Made by a program: the position numbers and the translations under genes. From DATJOJ01 sp035507035 (GTDB lineage: Bacteria; Acidobacteriota; Terriglobia; Terriglobales; Acidobacteriaceae), in NCBI GenBank assembly GCA_035507035.1, contig DATJOJ010000048.1, positions 186,001-250,000 on the forward strand: a DNA stretch of 64,000 nucleotides, given 5' to 3'. The notes below the pieces were generated by a model. The model was not told where the DNA came from and did not search any database. It saw only the letters and a program-made list of their open reading frames with translations. Positions 49,160 to 58,285 of the stretch are shown in pieces; within the stretch, counting starts at the first letter, position 1; every line of letters starts with the position of its first letter.

Positions 49160-50839
49160 ATGGCTGAGACTTCTTCGCTGCAAGCTCAAATCGAGAATGT
49201 TAGCAAGCTCAAACGGGCGCAGGAAGACTTGCGCGAGCGTGAGGCCCAACTGCAGCTGCTGCTCGATTCCACTGCCGAGGCGATTTACGGACTCGATCTG
49301 GACGGAAATTGTAGCTTCAGCAATCGCAGTTGCCTGAAGTTGTTGGGCTACACAGCGCCGGAAGAATTGTTAGGCAAGAATATGCACGAACTGGTGCACC
49401 ATAGCTATGCCGACGGATCGGCGTTCCCCGTGGAGCAATGCCACATTTTTCAGACGTTCCGCAAAGGGGGAACCGTCCATGTCGACACAGAAGTGATGTG
49501 GAGGGCGGATGGCACCTGCTTCCCCGCCGAATACTGGGCATACCCAGTTTGGCGGGAACGAAAGTTGATGGGATCCGTTGTTACTTTTCTGGATATCACA
49601 GCCCGGAAAAGGGCAGAGGATGCCATTCGCGCAGCGCACGCGGAATCCGAGCTCTTCATCAACTCGGTTCCGTCACTTCTGATTGGAACCGATGCCCGGG
49701 GAGGAATCCGGCGCTGGAATCTGGCTGCCGCTAACCTCTTCGACTTGTCTGGCGAGGAAGTCCGTGGCAGATCGCTAAAAAATTGTGGGATTCAGTGGCT
49801 GGGCGCCGACATTGAACAGGAAATCGACTCCTGGCTCGACATGGAGGAAAGCAGCCGGCACATCAATTTGCCCTTCGAAAAAGAGGGCAAGCGGCACTTT
49901 CTCGGCGTCGCCATCCATCGCGTAAACTTCGCCGACGATAAAAACCTTGGGTTCTTAATCACCGGTGCGGATATTACAGAACGTCGAAATCTTGAAGAAC
50001 AATTACGGCAAGCGCAAAAGCTAGAGGCGATCGGACAGCTAGCCGCCGGCATCGCCCACGAAATCAACACTCCCACCCAATACGTCGGAGACAACATCAC
50101 GTTCCTGAAGCAATCCTGGTCCGCGATCAGTCAACTGGCGCGCCTCGCGCAATCGTTGGAGCGGGAGTACGCGACAGGTGCATTTCCTGCGGACGTGGCC
50201 AGCGGGTTGCGCGACTGCGTAAAACGCGCGGATCTTGACTATCTGCTCAACGAGATTCCCAAAGCCATCGACCAATCGATGGAAGGAGTGCAACGGGTTG
50301 CCAAAATTGTCCGCGCCATGAAGGAATTCTCTCATCCGGAAGCGGAGGAAAAAACCGCGCTAGATATTAATCGGGCTATCGAGACCACGATCACGGTCGC
50401 ACATCATGAGTGGAAATATGTCGCTGACGTGGAAACTCACTTTGACCCGCAATTGCCATTGGTGCACTGCCTGGCCGGCGAATTCAACCAGGTGATTTTG
50501 AATTTACTCATCAATGCGGCCTATGCGGTCCGCCAAGTCATCGGAAACGACTCCGGCAACAAAGGCAAAATTGTGATCTCCACCCGAGGAGATCAGCACT
50601 GGGTCGAGATTTCGATTCAAGACACGGGTTGCGGCATTCCGGAAGAAAGTCAATCGCGAATTTTTGAGCCGTTTTTCACCACCAAACCGGTCGGCCAAGG
50701 AAGCGGTCAAGGACTCGCCTTGGCGCACGCCACGATCGTCCGCAAGCACGGGGGCCGTATCTGGTTCGAAACCGCACCGGGAAAAGGGACAACCTTTTTT
50801 GTGTCTCTGCCGGTCTCCCCGATCACGCAGGAAATTTAA
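49160..50839 (+). CDS. Soluble PAS-domain sensor histidine kinase
   Basis: Product of 559 residues without membrane helices. A coiled coil (about 8-30) is followed by two PAS domains (LLDSTAEAIYGLDLDGNCSF and INSVPSLLIGTDARGGIRRW). The H-box is AAGIAHEINTPTQYVGDNIT, and a long linker leads to the ATPase domain (NLLINAAYAV, DTGCGIPEESQSRIFEPFFT, GQGLALAHATI). This H-box with the Thr-Pro-Thr-Gln extension marks the kinases often encoded with receiver-HDOD proteins. Two receiver genes follow in the same direction and may be targets: the next starts 61 bp on. Confidence 0.92.
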   Translation: MAETSSLQAQIENVSKLKRAQEDLREREAQLQLLLDSTAEAIYGLDLDGNCSFSNRSCLKLLGYTAPEELLGKNMHELVHHSYADGSAFPVEQCHIFQTFRKGGTVHVDTEVMWRADGTCFPAEYWAYPVWRERKLMGSVVTFLDITARKRAEDAIRAAHAESELFINSVPSLLIGTDARGGIRRWNLAAANLFDLSGEEVRGRSLKNCGIQWLGADIEQEIDSWLDMEESSRHINLPFEKEGKRHFLGVAIHRVNFADDKNLGFLITGADITERRNLEEQLRQAQKLEAIGQLAAGIAHEINTPTQYVGDNITFLKQSWSAISQLARLAQSLEREYATGAFPADVASGLRDCVKRADLDYLLNEIPKAIDQSMEGVQRVAKIVRAMKEFSHPEAEEKTALDINRAIETTITVAHHEWKYVADVETHFDPQLPLVHCLAGEFNQVILNLLINAAYAVRQVIGNDSGNKGKIVISTRGDQHWVEISIQDTGCGIPEESQSRIFEPFFTTKPVGQGSGQGLALAHATIVRKHGGRIWFETAPGKGTTFFVSLPVSPITQEI

Positions 50840-50900
50840 GAAGGCCTAAAGCTTCCTGCAAACCTGCCGAAGTATCCGATGAGAGAACTGTGTCTGCGCC

Positions 50901-52160
50901 ATGAGTCTGGACTCTGAAAAATCGAGGGTTGTATGCCGTCGCCTGTTGTTCGTTGATGACGAGCCCTTAGTGTTGCAGGGCTTGCGAAGAACATTGCATG
51001 TCATGCGAGACGAGTGGCAGATGACGTTTGTCGAGAGCGGCCAGCAAGCGCTGGAAGCACTGGCGCGAGAACCTTACGACGCCATCATTACCGATATGAA
51101 GATGCCGCGAATGGATGGCGCGCAATTGCTCGAAGAAGTGAAACGGCGTTATCCGGAAGTCGTGCGCATGGTGCTGTCCGGGCAAGCTGGGCGCGAAGCT
51201 ATTTTGCGTTCTATCGGCCCTACCCACCAATACCTCTCCAAGCCAAGCGATCCTCAGGAACTGAGGCTCAAACTTGCTCAGGCCTTCGCTATGCGGGACT
51301 TGCTGCGGAATTCCGCAGTGCGCGCCATCGTGTCGGGGCTGAAGTCGATTCCGAGCTTGCCCGGTCTGTATCACCAGATTCTGGATGAATTGCGCTCCGA
51401 AGATGCCTCCCTGGAGAGAGTGGCACAGATTGTTTCGAATGACGCGGGAATGACCGCCAAGATCCTGCAATTGGCGAACTCAGCTTTCCTGGGGGTTCGC
51501 CACGAAGTTTCGAGCCCTACGCAGGCAGTGACTTTGATTGGAACGGAGATGGTCAGGGCGCTGGTCTTATCGGTGCACGTATTTTCGCAATTCGAGGCTG
51601 AGCAAGGAGTGACCTCACACTGGACTACCTTATGGGAGCACAGTCTCTCGGTCGCATGCCTGGCGCAGCGTATTGCAGTCCACCAGAAATGCGGGAAAGC
51701 ACTGGTCGACGAAAGCTTCACGGCGGGGCTGCTGCACGAGATCGGGAAACTTGTTCTGTTGGCCCAAATGCCAGAGGAATATGCCGCCATTCTCGAGACC
51801 ATCGCGCCACAACCAGGTACATTGTCATCGGCCGAACGCGCGCGCTTCGGTTGTACCCACGCTGATCTGGGTGCATATCTGATGAGTATATGGGGCCTTC
51901 CGCATCCCCTGATTCACGCTGTGGCATATCACGACCGTCCTTCCAAAAGCCTGGAGCGGAGTTTCTCTTCTCTGACGCTCGTCCATGCAGCTGATGCGGT
52001 CGCAAGTTCCCCCGAATGCCCTCTCATTGTGCGCGACATCGAATTAGACCGGGGATACCTCCAGGAATTGCAACTGAGCGACCACGAGTGTGCGTGGAGA
52101 GATCTGTACAAAGAACAGATCGCACAGGCCAAGTCGAGCACCGCTGGGGCTAGCAGATGA
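50901..52160 (+). CDS. Receiver-HDOD domain response regulator
   Basis: Product of 419 residues. The receiver (about 14-130) has FVDDEP, phosphoacceptor Asp in AIITDMKMPRMDG and Lys in YLSKPSD. The HDOD domain (about 150-345) starts GLKSIPSLPGLYHQILDEL and contains IVSNDAGMTAKILQLANSAF and a later HEIGKLVLL segment. HDOD proteins are related to HD domains but lack hydrolase activity and usually act in signalling. It lies between a PAS kinase and a second receiver protein, and overlaps the latter by 4 bp (ATGA), so the three are likely one phosphorelay unit. Confidence 0.92.
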   Translation: MSLDSEKSRVVCRRLLFVDDEPLVLQGLRRTLHVMRDEWQMTFVESGQQALEALAREPYDAIITDMKMPRMDGAQLLEEVKRRYPEVVRMVLSGQAGREAILRSIGPTHQYLSKPSDPQELRLKLAQAFAMRDLLRNSAVRAIVSGLKSIPSLPGLYHQILDELRSEDASLERVAQIVSNDAGMTAKILQLANSAFLGVRHEVSSPTQAVTLIGTEMVRALVLSVHVFSQFEAEQGVTSHWTTLWEHSLSVACLAQRIAVHQKCGKALVDESFTAGLLHEIGKLVLLAQMPEEYAAILETIAPQPGTLSSAERARFGCTHADLGAYLMSIWGLPHPLIHAVAYHDRPSKSLERSFSSLTLVHAADAVASSPECPLIVRDIELDRGYLQELQLSDHECAWRDLYKEQIAQAKSSTAGASR

Positions 52161-53305
52161 CCGAGAGAATTCTCTTTGTCGACGATGAAGCGGCCGTCCT
52201 GGAAGGCTACAGACGCATCTTGCATAAAGACTTCCAGTTGCGCACCGCGCCCGGCGGCGAGGCGGCCCTCGCAGATCTCGAGCAGAACGGCCCTTATGCG
52301 GTAGTGGTCTCCGACATGCGGATGCCCGGCATGAATGGGCTTGAACTGTTATCGTGTGTGCGCAAGAATTCACCGCACACGATCCGTGTAATCCTGACCG
52401 GTCATGCCGATATCGATACAGCTCTCGCTGCAGTCAATGAGGAAGCTGTTTTTCGCTTCCTGACCAAGCCGTGCAATCCCGCATTGCTGCGGAGGACGTT
52501 GACGACCTGCCTATTGCAGCATCGTCTGCTGACGGCTGAGAGAGAGCTGTTGGAAAACACGCTGATGGGCAGCATCAAAGTGCTGACGGATGTGCTCAGC
52601 CTCGCCAATCCTGCGGCGTTCGGCCGTTCCCTGCGGATCAACCGCTACGTGCAACACCTGGTCCGCGAGCTGCACCTTGAAGCACCATGGCGATACGAAG
52701 CCGCGGCCATGCTCTCGCAGTTGGGTTGCATCACACTGGAGCCTGAAATATTGGAAGCAGCCTATCGCGGCCATCCGCTGAACGAAGGGGACCGGGCTAG
52801 CTTCGCTCACCATCCGATCGTGGCTCGCGATCTGCTTGCCAATATTCCTCGTCTGGAAGGAATTGCCTGGATCGTGGGCCAGCAATCTGGAGCCCCTTGC
52901 AGTGACAAAGAAGTCCCAGAAAGTATCAGGACTGGAGCGGTGATCCTGCGAGTTGCTTTAGCCTTCGATGAGCTAAAGATGCAGGGCTACAGTGATCGTC
53001 AGGCAATCGCAAAACTTCAGGGCGGCCCCACCTGCAAAGATGCTGGGCGGATCGTTCCATTGCTGACGACGCTGCCTCCAACTGATGCGGAAACGACAGC
53101 TCGGGAAATCGAAATTTCCGATCTCGAGTCCGGGATGGTGCTGGATCAAGAGATCCGATCAAGTTCAGGCCTGTTGTTGGCGGGAAAAGGGCAAGAGGTT
53201 ACGTATCCTCTGGTGGTGCGCCTGAGAAATCTTTATCAACGGCGGGCTATCAAGGACAAAGTCGCCGTCCTCGTGCCCCAGAATCCAATCTCTGGGACTG
53301 TGTGA
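52157..53305 (+). CDS. Receiver protein with degenerate HD-GYP-like output domain
   Basis: Product of 382 residues. The receiver (about 1-120) has FVDDEA, Asp in VVVSDMRMPGMNG, Thr in ILTGHAD and Lys in FLTKPCN. The following region (about 135-270) aligns with HD-GYP proteins by order (INRYVQHLVRELHL, YEAAAMLSQLGCITL, HHPIVARDLLANIP), but the HD pair and GYP motif are replaced (SQLGC, GQQSGAP). It should not hydrolyse cyclic di-GMP. A C-terminal domain (EISDLESGMVLDQEI) ends the protein. Its start overlaps the HDOD gene. The convergent neighbour is a clear paralogue. Confidence 0.9.
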   Translation: MTERILFVDDEAAVLEGYRRILHKDFQLRTAPGGEAALADLEQNGPYAVVVSDMRMPGMNGLELLSCVRKNSPHTIRVILTGHADIDTALAAVNEEAVFRFLTKPCNPALLRRTLTTCLLQHRLLTAERELLENTLMGSIKVLTDVLSLANPAAFGRSLRINRYVQHLVRELHLEAPWRYEAAAMLSQLGCITLEPEILEAAYRGHPLNEGDRASFAHHPIVARDLLANIPRLEGIAWIVGQQSGAPCSDKEVPESIRTGAVILRVALAFDELKMQGYSDRQAIAKLQGGPTCKDAGRIVPLLTTLPPTDAETTAREIEISDLESGMVLDQEIRSSSGLLLAGKGQEVTYPLVVRLRNLYQRRAIKDKVAVLVPQNPISGTV

Positions 53306-53346
53306 AGCCGACACAGCAAACGTTAACGGTTTGATTGAGCTGCAGC

Positions 53347-54480
53347 TCAGGGAACGGAAACCACGATATCGCCAGCGATGGCGCCTTTCTCGTAGTAATT
53401 CTTCAATTTAAGGATCAGAGGAGATGTTACTTCCTGGTTTCGTGCGGTGATGAGCAGGCCGGACTCGGTTCGGATGTCCTGGTCAATGACCATCCCGGGA
53501 GCGATCTCCTCGATGCGACAAGTGCGCACCTTCTTTTCGCGAGCCTCGGGCTCCACTTCGACCAAGGCCATGAGAATGCGCGAGTCGAGCCCCTTGTGTA
53601 GTCGTCCTAAGGTATGCGCGGCTTCGGTGCGAGACCTTCCTTGCCGCACCAGAGAATCGAATCCCAACGCGATCCGCAGCAGTTCAGCTCCCATGCGCAT
53701 CTCAGCCATATCCTGGTCGCTGATGTCTCCGTCGACAGTAGTGGGTTGATTTTGATGAGCGATCATCCAGGCGATAGCATCCATCCGGGGAATGTTCTTG
53801 AGCAAATCACAGGTGACATTGGGATGGGTATCGTACAGTGCCTGCTCTTTGGGCGCGAGGGGATGACCGGCATACACGGCGTCGATGGTCTCGACTGCCA
53901 TGGTGACGCAGCCCAACTGGGAAAGCATGGCTGCCACTTCGAACTTCCAGTGGTTGGGCAAACCCAGGGCCTTCGCGATATGACTCACGTAGCGTCTCAA
54001 ACGTGTCGCCCGACTGAAGGCTGCCGGACTCGCCATGCTGAGTACCTCGGTCAGTACGGTGAGACTGCCGGTCAAAGTTTTCTCGAGCACTTCCCTCTCG
54101 GAGGTGACGAGCCGATACTGCGCCAACCCCGCCGACAATGCTCCTGTCAGAATTCCTTTGCTACAAGGCTTGGTGAGAAAGCGAAAAATGTTGCCTTCGT
54201 TGACTGCACTGAGGGCCGTCTGCACATCGGCATACCCAGTCAGCATGATCCGTACTGTATCGGGCGCCAGGCTCTTTACTTTCATCAGAAGCTGAATGCC
54301 ATCCATTTCCGGCATCCGCATATCAGAAAGAACTACTGCGAACGGTCCTTTCGTCTGAATCGCAGTAAGCGCCGCTGGACCTCCCACTGCCGTGTCGGCC
54401 TGAAATTCGCCATGCAACAACCGTTGGTAACCAAGAAGAACGTTTGGCTCATCATCAACCAGTAGCACTTTTTCCGGCAT
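53347..54480 (-). CDS. Receiver protein with degenerate HD-GYP-like output domain (paralogue)
   Basis: Product of 377 residues, very similar in layout and sequence to the gene it faces. Shared text includes VDDEPNVLLGYQRLL versus VDDEAAVLEGYRRIL, LSDMRMPEMDG versus VSDMRMPGMNG, FRFLTKPC in both, and AAMLSQLGC in both. The phosphoacceptor and Lys are intact. The HD and GYP motifs are likewise missing (AHQNQPTTV in place of the GYP segment). The C-terminal EEIAPGMVIDQDIRTESGLL domain is shared. The two genes are convergent, with 41 bp between stops, consistent with an old inverted duplication. It has a separate promoter region to the right. Confidence 0.9.
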   Translation of the reverse strand: MPEKVLLVDDEPNVLLGYQRLLHGEFQADTAVGGPAALTAIQTKGPFAVVLSDMRMPEMDGIQLLMKVKSLAPDTVRIMLTGYADVQTALSAVNEGNIFRFLTKPCSKGILTGALSAGLAQYRLVTSEREVLEKTLTGSLTVLTEVLSMASPAAFSRATRLRRYVSHIAKALGLPNHWKFEVAAMLSQLGCVTMAVETIDAVYAGHPLAPKEQALYDTHPNVTCDLLKNIPRMDAIAWMIAHQNQPTTVDGDISDQDMAEMRMGAELLRIALGFDSLVRQGRSRTEAAHTLGRLHKGLDSRILMALVEVEPEAREKKVRTCRIEEIAPGMVIDQDIRTESGLLITARNQEVTSPLILKLKNYYEKGAIAGDIVVSVP

Positions 54481-54809
54481 CCGCTTCCGTCCCTAGAGAA
54501 GACTTCCTTATGATCGCTACTCTCTTGGGAAATCGGCGGAAAGCGAGCGTTCTTCAGTGACCGAGGACTAGTCGGCCTGAACCGGAATTGACTCACCCGA
54601 ACTTTGGTTCCCGAGGTAACCCGATCGTACACTCCCTTTCGGTAACCCTTGGTAACCATACGATTTGCATCGCCCAGCCGTACAATGGCCTTTGTCCGGA
54701 AGATCATTATCGGGTACAGGCAGTGGCCTTGCTTAAGGACTGTTCGGAGACAGCAGCAGGGCAATAAGGTTCTCGGACAACGACAAACGGCAGGCGGGTC
54801 CGCACTTCT
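54481..54809. promoter_or_regulatory. 329-bp divergent control region with three GGTAACC copies
   Basis: GGTAACC occurs at 54615-54621, 54641-54647 and 54651-54657, spaced 26 and 10 bp. The region separates the minus-strand receiver gene from the large TPR gene. The spacing suggests cooperative binding of a regulator on one or two faces of the helix. No convincing -35/-10 pair was identified. Confidence 0.4.
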
Positions 54810-57746
54810 ATGGCGTTTGGCTTTGGCTTCAACAAACAGAAGGTACTCAGCGCGGCGGAGAAGTTTGTTCAACAGGGAAAGCTGCAGAACGCCATTGCTG
54901 AGTACGAAAAGATCCTAAAGAACGATCCTAAGGAACTCACGGTACTGAACACTGTGGGTGATCTCTACGCCCGCCTGGGCAATACCGACAAGGCCGTGGA
55001 GTGTTTCAAGAGCGTGGGCGATTCCTATGCATCGCAAGGCTTCACGGTCAAAGCCATTGCGATGTACAAAAAGCTCAGCAAATTGAAAACTTCGCTCGAG
55101 ATCGTGCTGCGGCTCGCCGAGCTTTACACGCAGCAGGGATTATTCAACGACGCGCGGGCCCAATATCTGCAGGTGGCGGAAGAATTCCTTCGCGCAGGCG
55201 AGCTGGAACAAGCGGTGCGCATTTTCCAGAAGACGCTGGAGATGGATCCCGAGAACGTGGCCATGCGCACCAAGCTGGCCGAAGTTTATATCCGTCTCAA
55301 TAAAAAGACCGAAGCATGGCAGATCTTCTCCGCGGCTGCGGAAACGCTGCGCTCCAAAGGTCAGTTGAATGGAGCGGAAGAGATTTTGCAGCGGATGTTG
55401 ACGCTGGATCCGAACAACAGTTATGCGCTATTGCTGCGCGGCCGCACCGCTTTCGAAGGTGGGGATGTTGCCGCTGCAGTTCAATTCCTCGAAAAAGTTG
55501 CAGACCTCGATAGTCATCCCGAAGGTCTGCGGACGTTGCTGCAAGCTTACTTGCAGAGTGGACGGCTGGCCGAAGCCGGTACATTGGCAGCCAAGCTGGT
55601 TTCGGTTCACAACGACATCGCTGCTCTGCTGAATTATGCCGAGGGGCTGATTGCAGCTGGACAGTTCGAGAATGCGTTGAAGATGTACCAGCAGCACAGC
55701 GAACGCTTGCTGGCTGCCGATTCGGGGAAAATCCTTGAAACATTGCATTCCCTGATCGGACACGTTGCCGAGAACACCGTTGCCTTGGAAATGGTGCTCG
55801 AACTTCTCAACAAGGCCTCGGACACTACACATCTGACCGAAGTCTACGAGTTGCTGGCTCATGCTTACGTTCAATCGGGAGAGCTGACTAAGGCACGCGG
55901 CTATTACCTCAAGCTCACTCAACTTGAGCCCGAGAATCAACTGCACGCGAAGAATTATCAGCAGGTGCTGAGCCGTTTGGGCACGCCGTCGAGCGCACGC
56001 TTAATCACCGCCGAAGAAGGCGCAGTGATGGTGGATGAATTGGAAGCGACCGCTCCGTTCATTGATCAGCGTTATGCGGATGACGTGGCTCTTGCCGTCC
56101 GTGCGGCATTGACGGATGCCGAACTTTTCGTTTCCTACAACATGCCGGCGAAAGCTCTGGGGCCGCTGCTTTCCGCGCTTCCGCAGGCTCCGCACGATTT
56201 GCGGATGAATCAGCGGTTAGCGGCCTTGCATACGCGAGCCGGGCGCTTTACGGAAGCTGCAGTTTGTTGCCGGACGTTGGAAAGCATCTATCACGATGCC
56301 GGCTATCCCGACGAAGCCAGCCGCTACGGCGAATTAGCTGCGAAGTACGAAGAGCGCGCTGGAGTCTCGCCAGGCGCTGCAATCGCTCCTCCGGCGGGCG
56401 CCACGACACCAGAGTTTGCTGTCGTCGCAGATGCAATGACAGACTCTGCGGGTTCAGGAGCAGCGGTTTCCGAGGCTCCGGTACAGCACGCATTCGCGAC
56501 TCAAGACGAAATTCCCTCGTCGGCAGAAGCGAAAAAGGAAATCGACCTCTCCGCCGAGTGGGAGGGCACGGTTTCTGACGACCCAGGGGAAACTCCCGCA
56601 AAACCGGCTTCGGCTCCCGCCTCCAGCCGCAAGCTTATCACCGAGGCCGCGGAAGAGATTCGCTTCTACCTCGGCAATGGAATGATCGAGGAGGCACGAG
56701 CCGCGCTCCACAAGCTAGAGGCTATGGGAGCAGATGGCTCGGCACTATTGACGCTTCGCGCCGAGTTGCAGGCGGCTATATCCAGGGGTGCTGCGGAGGG
56801 ACCGGAAGACGTCTCGGTCGAGGAAGTGGATGGTCCTACCGTCGTAGCAACAGCTCAGCCTGCCGCTTTGGATGGATTCGCCAAAGACCTCGAATCCTCG
56901 CTCAAACCGGGATCGTGGCCGCAAACAGCCCCTGCTGAAGAACGAATTGAACAGCCCCATCAGCCGGTGGCGCCGGCCGCCGCGGCGACTAGCCCCCAGC
57001 CGGATCTTTCTCTGAAGAGTTTTGTCACTGACCTTGAGGCCTCGCTCGGCGACGGCTTCCCTGAGGCCCCTCCGGCTCCAAGTGAGCCAAAGGTCGCGGC
57101 CCAAGCTACCGCAAAAGCAGCAAGCGCCCCAGCCGAAACGCGCCCGACGGAGAAATTATCTGCAGCGCCAGTCGCAATGGCAGCTGCTGCCGGCGCTCAG
57201 TTAGCGCCACCGATCGCCCTTCCGGCATTTACGCATCAGAAAACCGCAGTTCCACCGCCGGCGCCAAGCACGAACCCGGCTAACGACGCAGCAGCCGGTG
57301 TTGATCTTGCCGGGATGTTCGGCGACCTGAAGCAAGAACTTGAAGAAGATCAGGCGACTACCGCGGACGATCCGGAAACCCATTACAACCTGGGCGTCGC
57401 CTTCCGCGAAATGGGATTGTTGGATGAAGCCATTAGCGAACTGCAGAAAGTCTGCCAGGCAGTCGACCGCGGTCATCCCTTCCCGTTCATCATGCAGACG
57501 TACACCTGGCTTTCGCAATGCTTCCTTGACAAGGGCGTGCCCGAAGCGGCGATCCGATGGTACGAACGGGCGCTGAAACTACCGAATCTCGAAGAAGAAA
57601 CCCGCACGGCTCTGTATTACGAACTGGCCTCCGCCTACGAAGCTGCCGGAAACAAACCACTTGCATTGAATCACTTCATGGAAGTGTATGGCGCCAATAT
57701 CGACTACCGCGACGTGGCCGAGCGCATCAAGACCTTGAAGTCGTAG
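54810..57746 (+). CDS. Large cytoplasmic TPR scaffold protein with Ala/Pro-rich linker
   Basis: Product of 978 residues without a signal peptide (AFGFGFNKQKVLSAAEKF). Residues about 15-380 are tandem TPR or TPR-like repeats (AIAEYEKILKNDPKELTVLN, QAVRIFQKTLEMDPENVAMR, EEILQRMLTLDPNNSYALLL). After a second repeat block comes a low-complexity Ala/Pro/Glu linker (about 510-830). A conserved C-terminal TPR block follows (DPETHYNLGVAFREMGLLDE, AAIRWYERALKLPNLEEETR). This order matches large TPR proteins near motility or type IV pilus genes in delta-proteobacteria and Acidobacteriota. Such proteins scaffold complexes; partner unknown. Downstream genes are in the same direction. Confidence 0.88.
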   Translation: MAFGFGFNKQKVLSAAEKFVQQGKLQNAIAEYEKILKNDPKELTVLNTVGDLYARLGNTDKAVECFKSVGDSYASQGFTVKAIAMYKKLSKLKTSLEIVLRLAELYTQQGLFNDARAQYLQVAEEFLRAGELEQAVRIFQKTLEMDPENVAMRTKLAEVYIRLNKKTEAWQIFSAAAETLRSKGQLNGAEEILQRMLTLDPNNSYALLLRGRTAFEGGDVAAAVQFLEKVADLDSHPEGLRTLLQAYLQSGRLAEAGTLAAKLVSVHNDIAALLNYAEGLIAAGQFENALKMYQQHSERLLAADSGKILETLHSLIGHVAENTVALEMVLELLNKASDTTHLTEVYELLAHAYVQSGELTKARGYYLKLTQLEPENQLHAKNYQQVLSRLGTPSSARLITAEEGAVMVDELEATAPFIDQRYADDVALAVRAALTDAELFVSYNMPAKALGPLLSALPQAPHDLRMNQRLAALHTRAGRFTEAAVCCRTLESIYHDAGYPDEASRYGELAAKYEERAGVSPGAAIAPPAGATTPEFAVVADAMTDSAGSGAAVSEAPVQHAFATQDEIPSSAEAKKEIDLSAEWEGTVSDDPGETPAKPASAPASSRKLITEAAEEIRFYLGNGMIEEARAALHKLEAMGADGSALLTLRAELQAAISRGAAEGPEDVSVEEVDGPTVVATAQPAALDGFAKDLESSLKPGSWPQTAPAEERIEQPHQPVAPAAAATSPQPDLSLKSFVTDLEASLGDGFPEAPPAPSEPKVAAQATAKAASAPAETRPTEKLSAAPVAMAAAAGAQLAPPIALPAFTHQKTAVPPPAPSTNPANDAAAGVDLAGMFGDLKQELEEDQATTADDPETHYNLGVAFREMGLLDEAISELQKVCQAVDRGHPFPFIMQTYTWLSQCFLDKGVPEAAIRWYERALKLPNLEEETRTALYYELASAYEAAGNKPLALNHFMEVYGANIDYRDVAERIKTLKS

Positions 57747-57826
57747 AATGTCCCAATGGGTTTTCAATTCCGCGTGCTTGGGAAACGTGTTGAAAGGCAA
57801 AGGCTCGCACCTTCGGGGAGCGAGGC

Positions 57827-58216
57827 GTGAATCCGAGTCAACCGCCGCCTCAAAGCAACGGTCCTGGAGCTTTAAAAACGGACATTCGTCCGGCGGTCAA
57901 GTCTGACGTTCCGCCACCCTCGTTACAGATCCCTCCGGACAAGCCCGAGGTCAACCGTTACACCGGCTTTGATCTTTGGTTGCACCGGATCACGATACTG
58001 ATGCTGGTTTTTGTGTGTGCCGTGGTGGGAGTGCTTCTCGTCATCCTTCCCTGGCGGCCAGAGTGGACGGACAACCATCTGTCGCTGGCGTACCCAGCTT
58101 TACGATCCTTCATTTCGAATGGATTTGTGCGCGGGCTCTGTAGCGGATTAGGGTTGCTGGATATCTGGATCGGATTCTGGGAAGCGGTTCACTATCACGA
58201 GGAAAAACCTAGCTGA
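57827..58216 (+). CDS. Small membrane protein of unknown function
   Basis: Product of 129 residues from GTG 57827, with GGGGAG about 7 bp upstream. A Pro-rich cytoplasmic N-terminus of about 45 residues precedes a transmembrane helix (ITILMLVFVCAVVGVLLVILPW) and a second hydrophobic segment (GFVRGLCSGLGLLDIWIGFW). No family recognised. It lies between the TPR scaffold and the LOG-family gene, all on the plus strand. Confidence 0.72.
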   Translation: MNPSQPPPQSNGPGALKTDIRPAVKSDVPPPSLQIPPDKPEVNRYTGFDLWLHRITILMLVFVCAVVGVLLVILPWRPEWTDNHLSLAYPALRSFISNGFVRGLCSGLGLLDIWIGFWEAVHYHEEKPS

Positions 58217-58285
58217 GAGGATACAACTTGGTAAGCCTGAGTTAAGGCCCTCTGCGACGCCAAATCTTACAAGAGAGAGTTCACG

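Noticed and set aside
53336..53349. Palindrome TGAGCTGCAGCTCA between the convergent receiver genes
   Set aside because: It spans the stop codon of the minus-strand gene and lacks a T-run, so it is not a convincing terminator; a chance palindrome is likely.
53614..54465. 283-codon plus-strand frame opposite the second receiver/HD-GYP-like gene
   Set aside because: Antisense to a gene with a clear receiver domain; composition is shadow-like.
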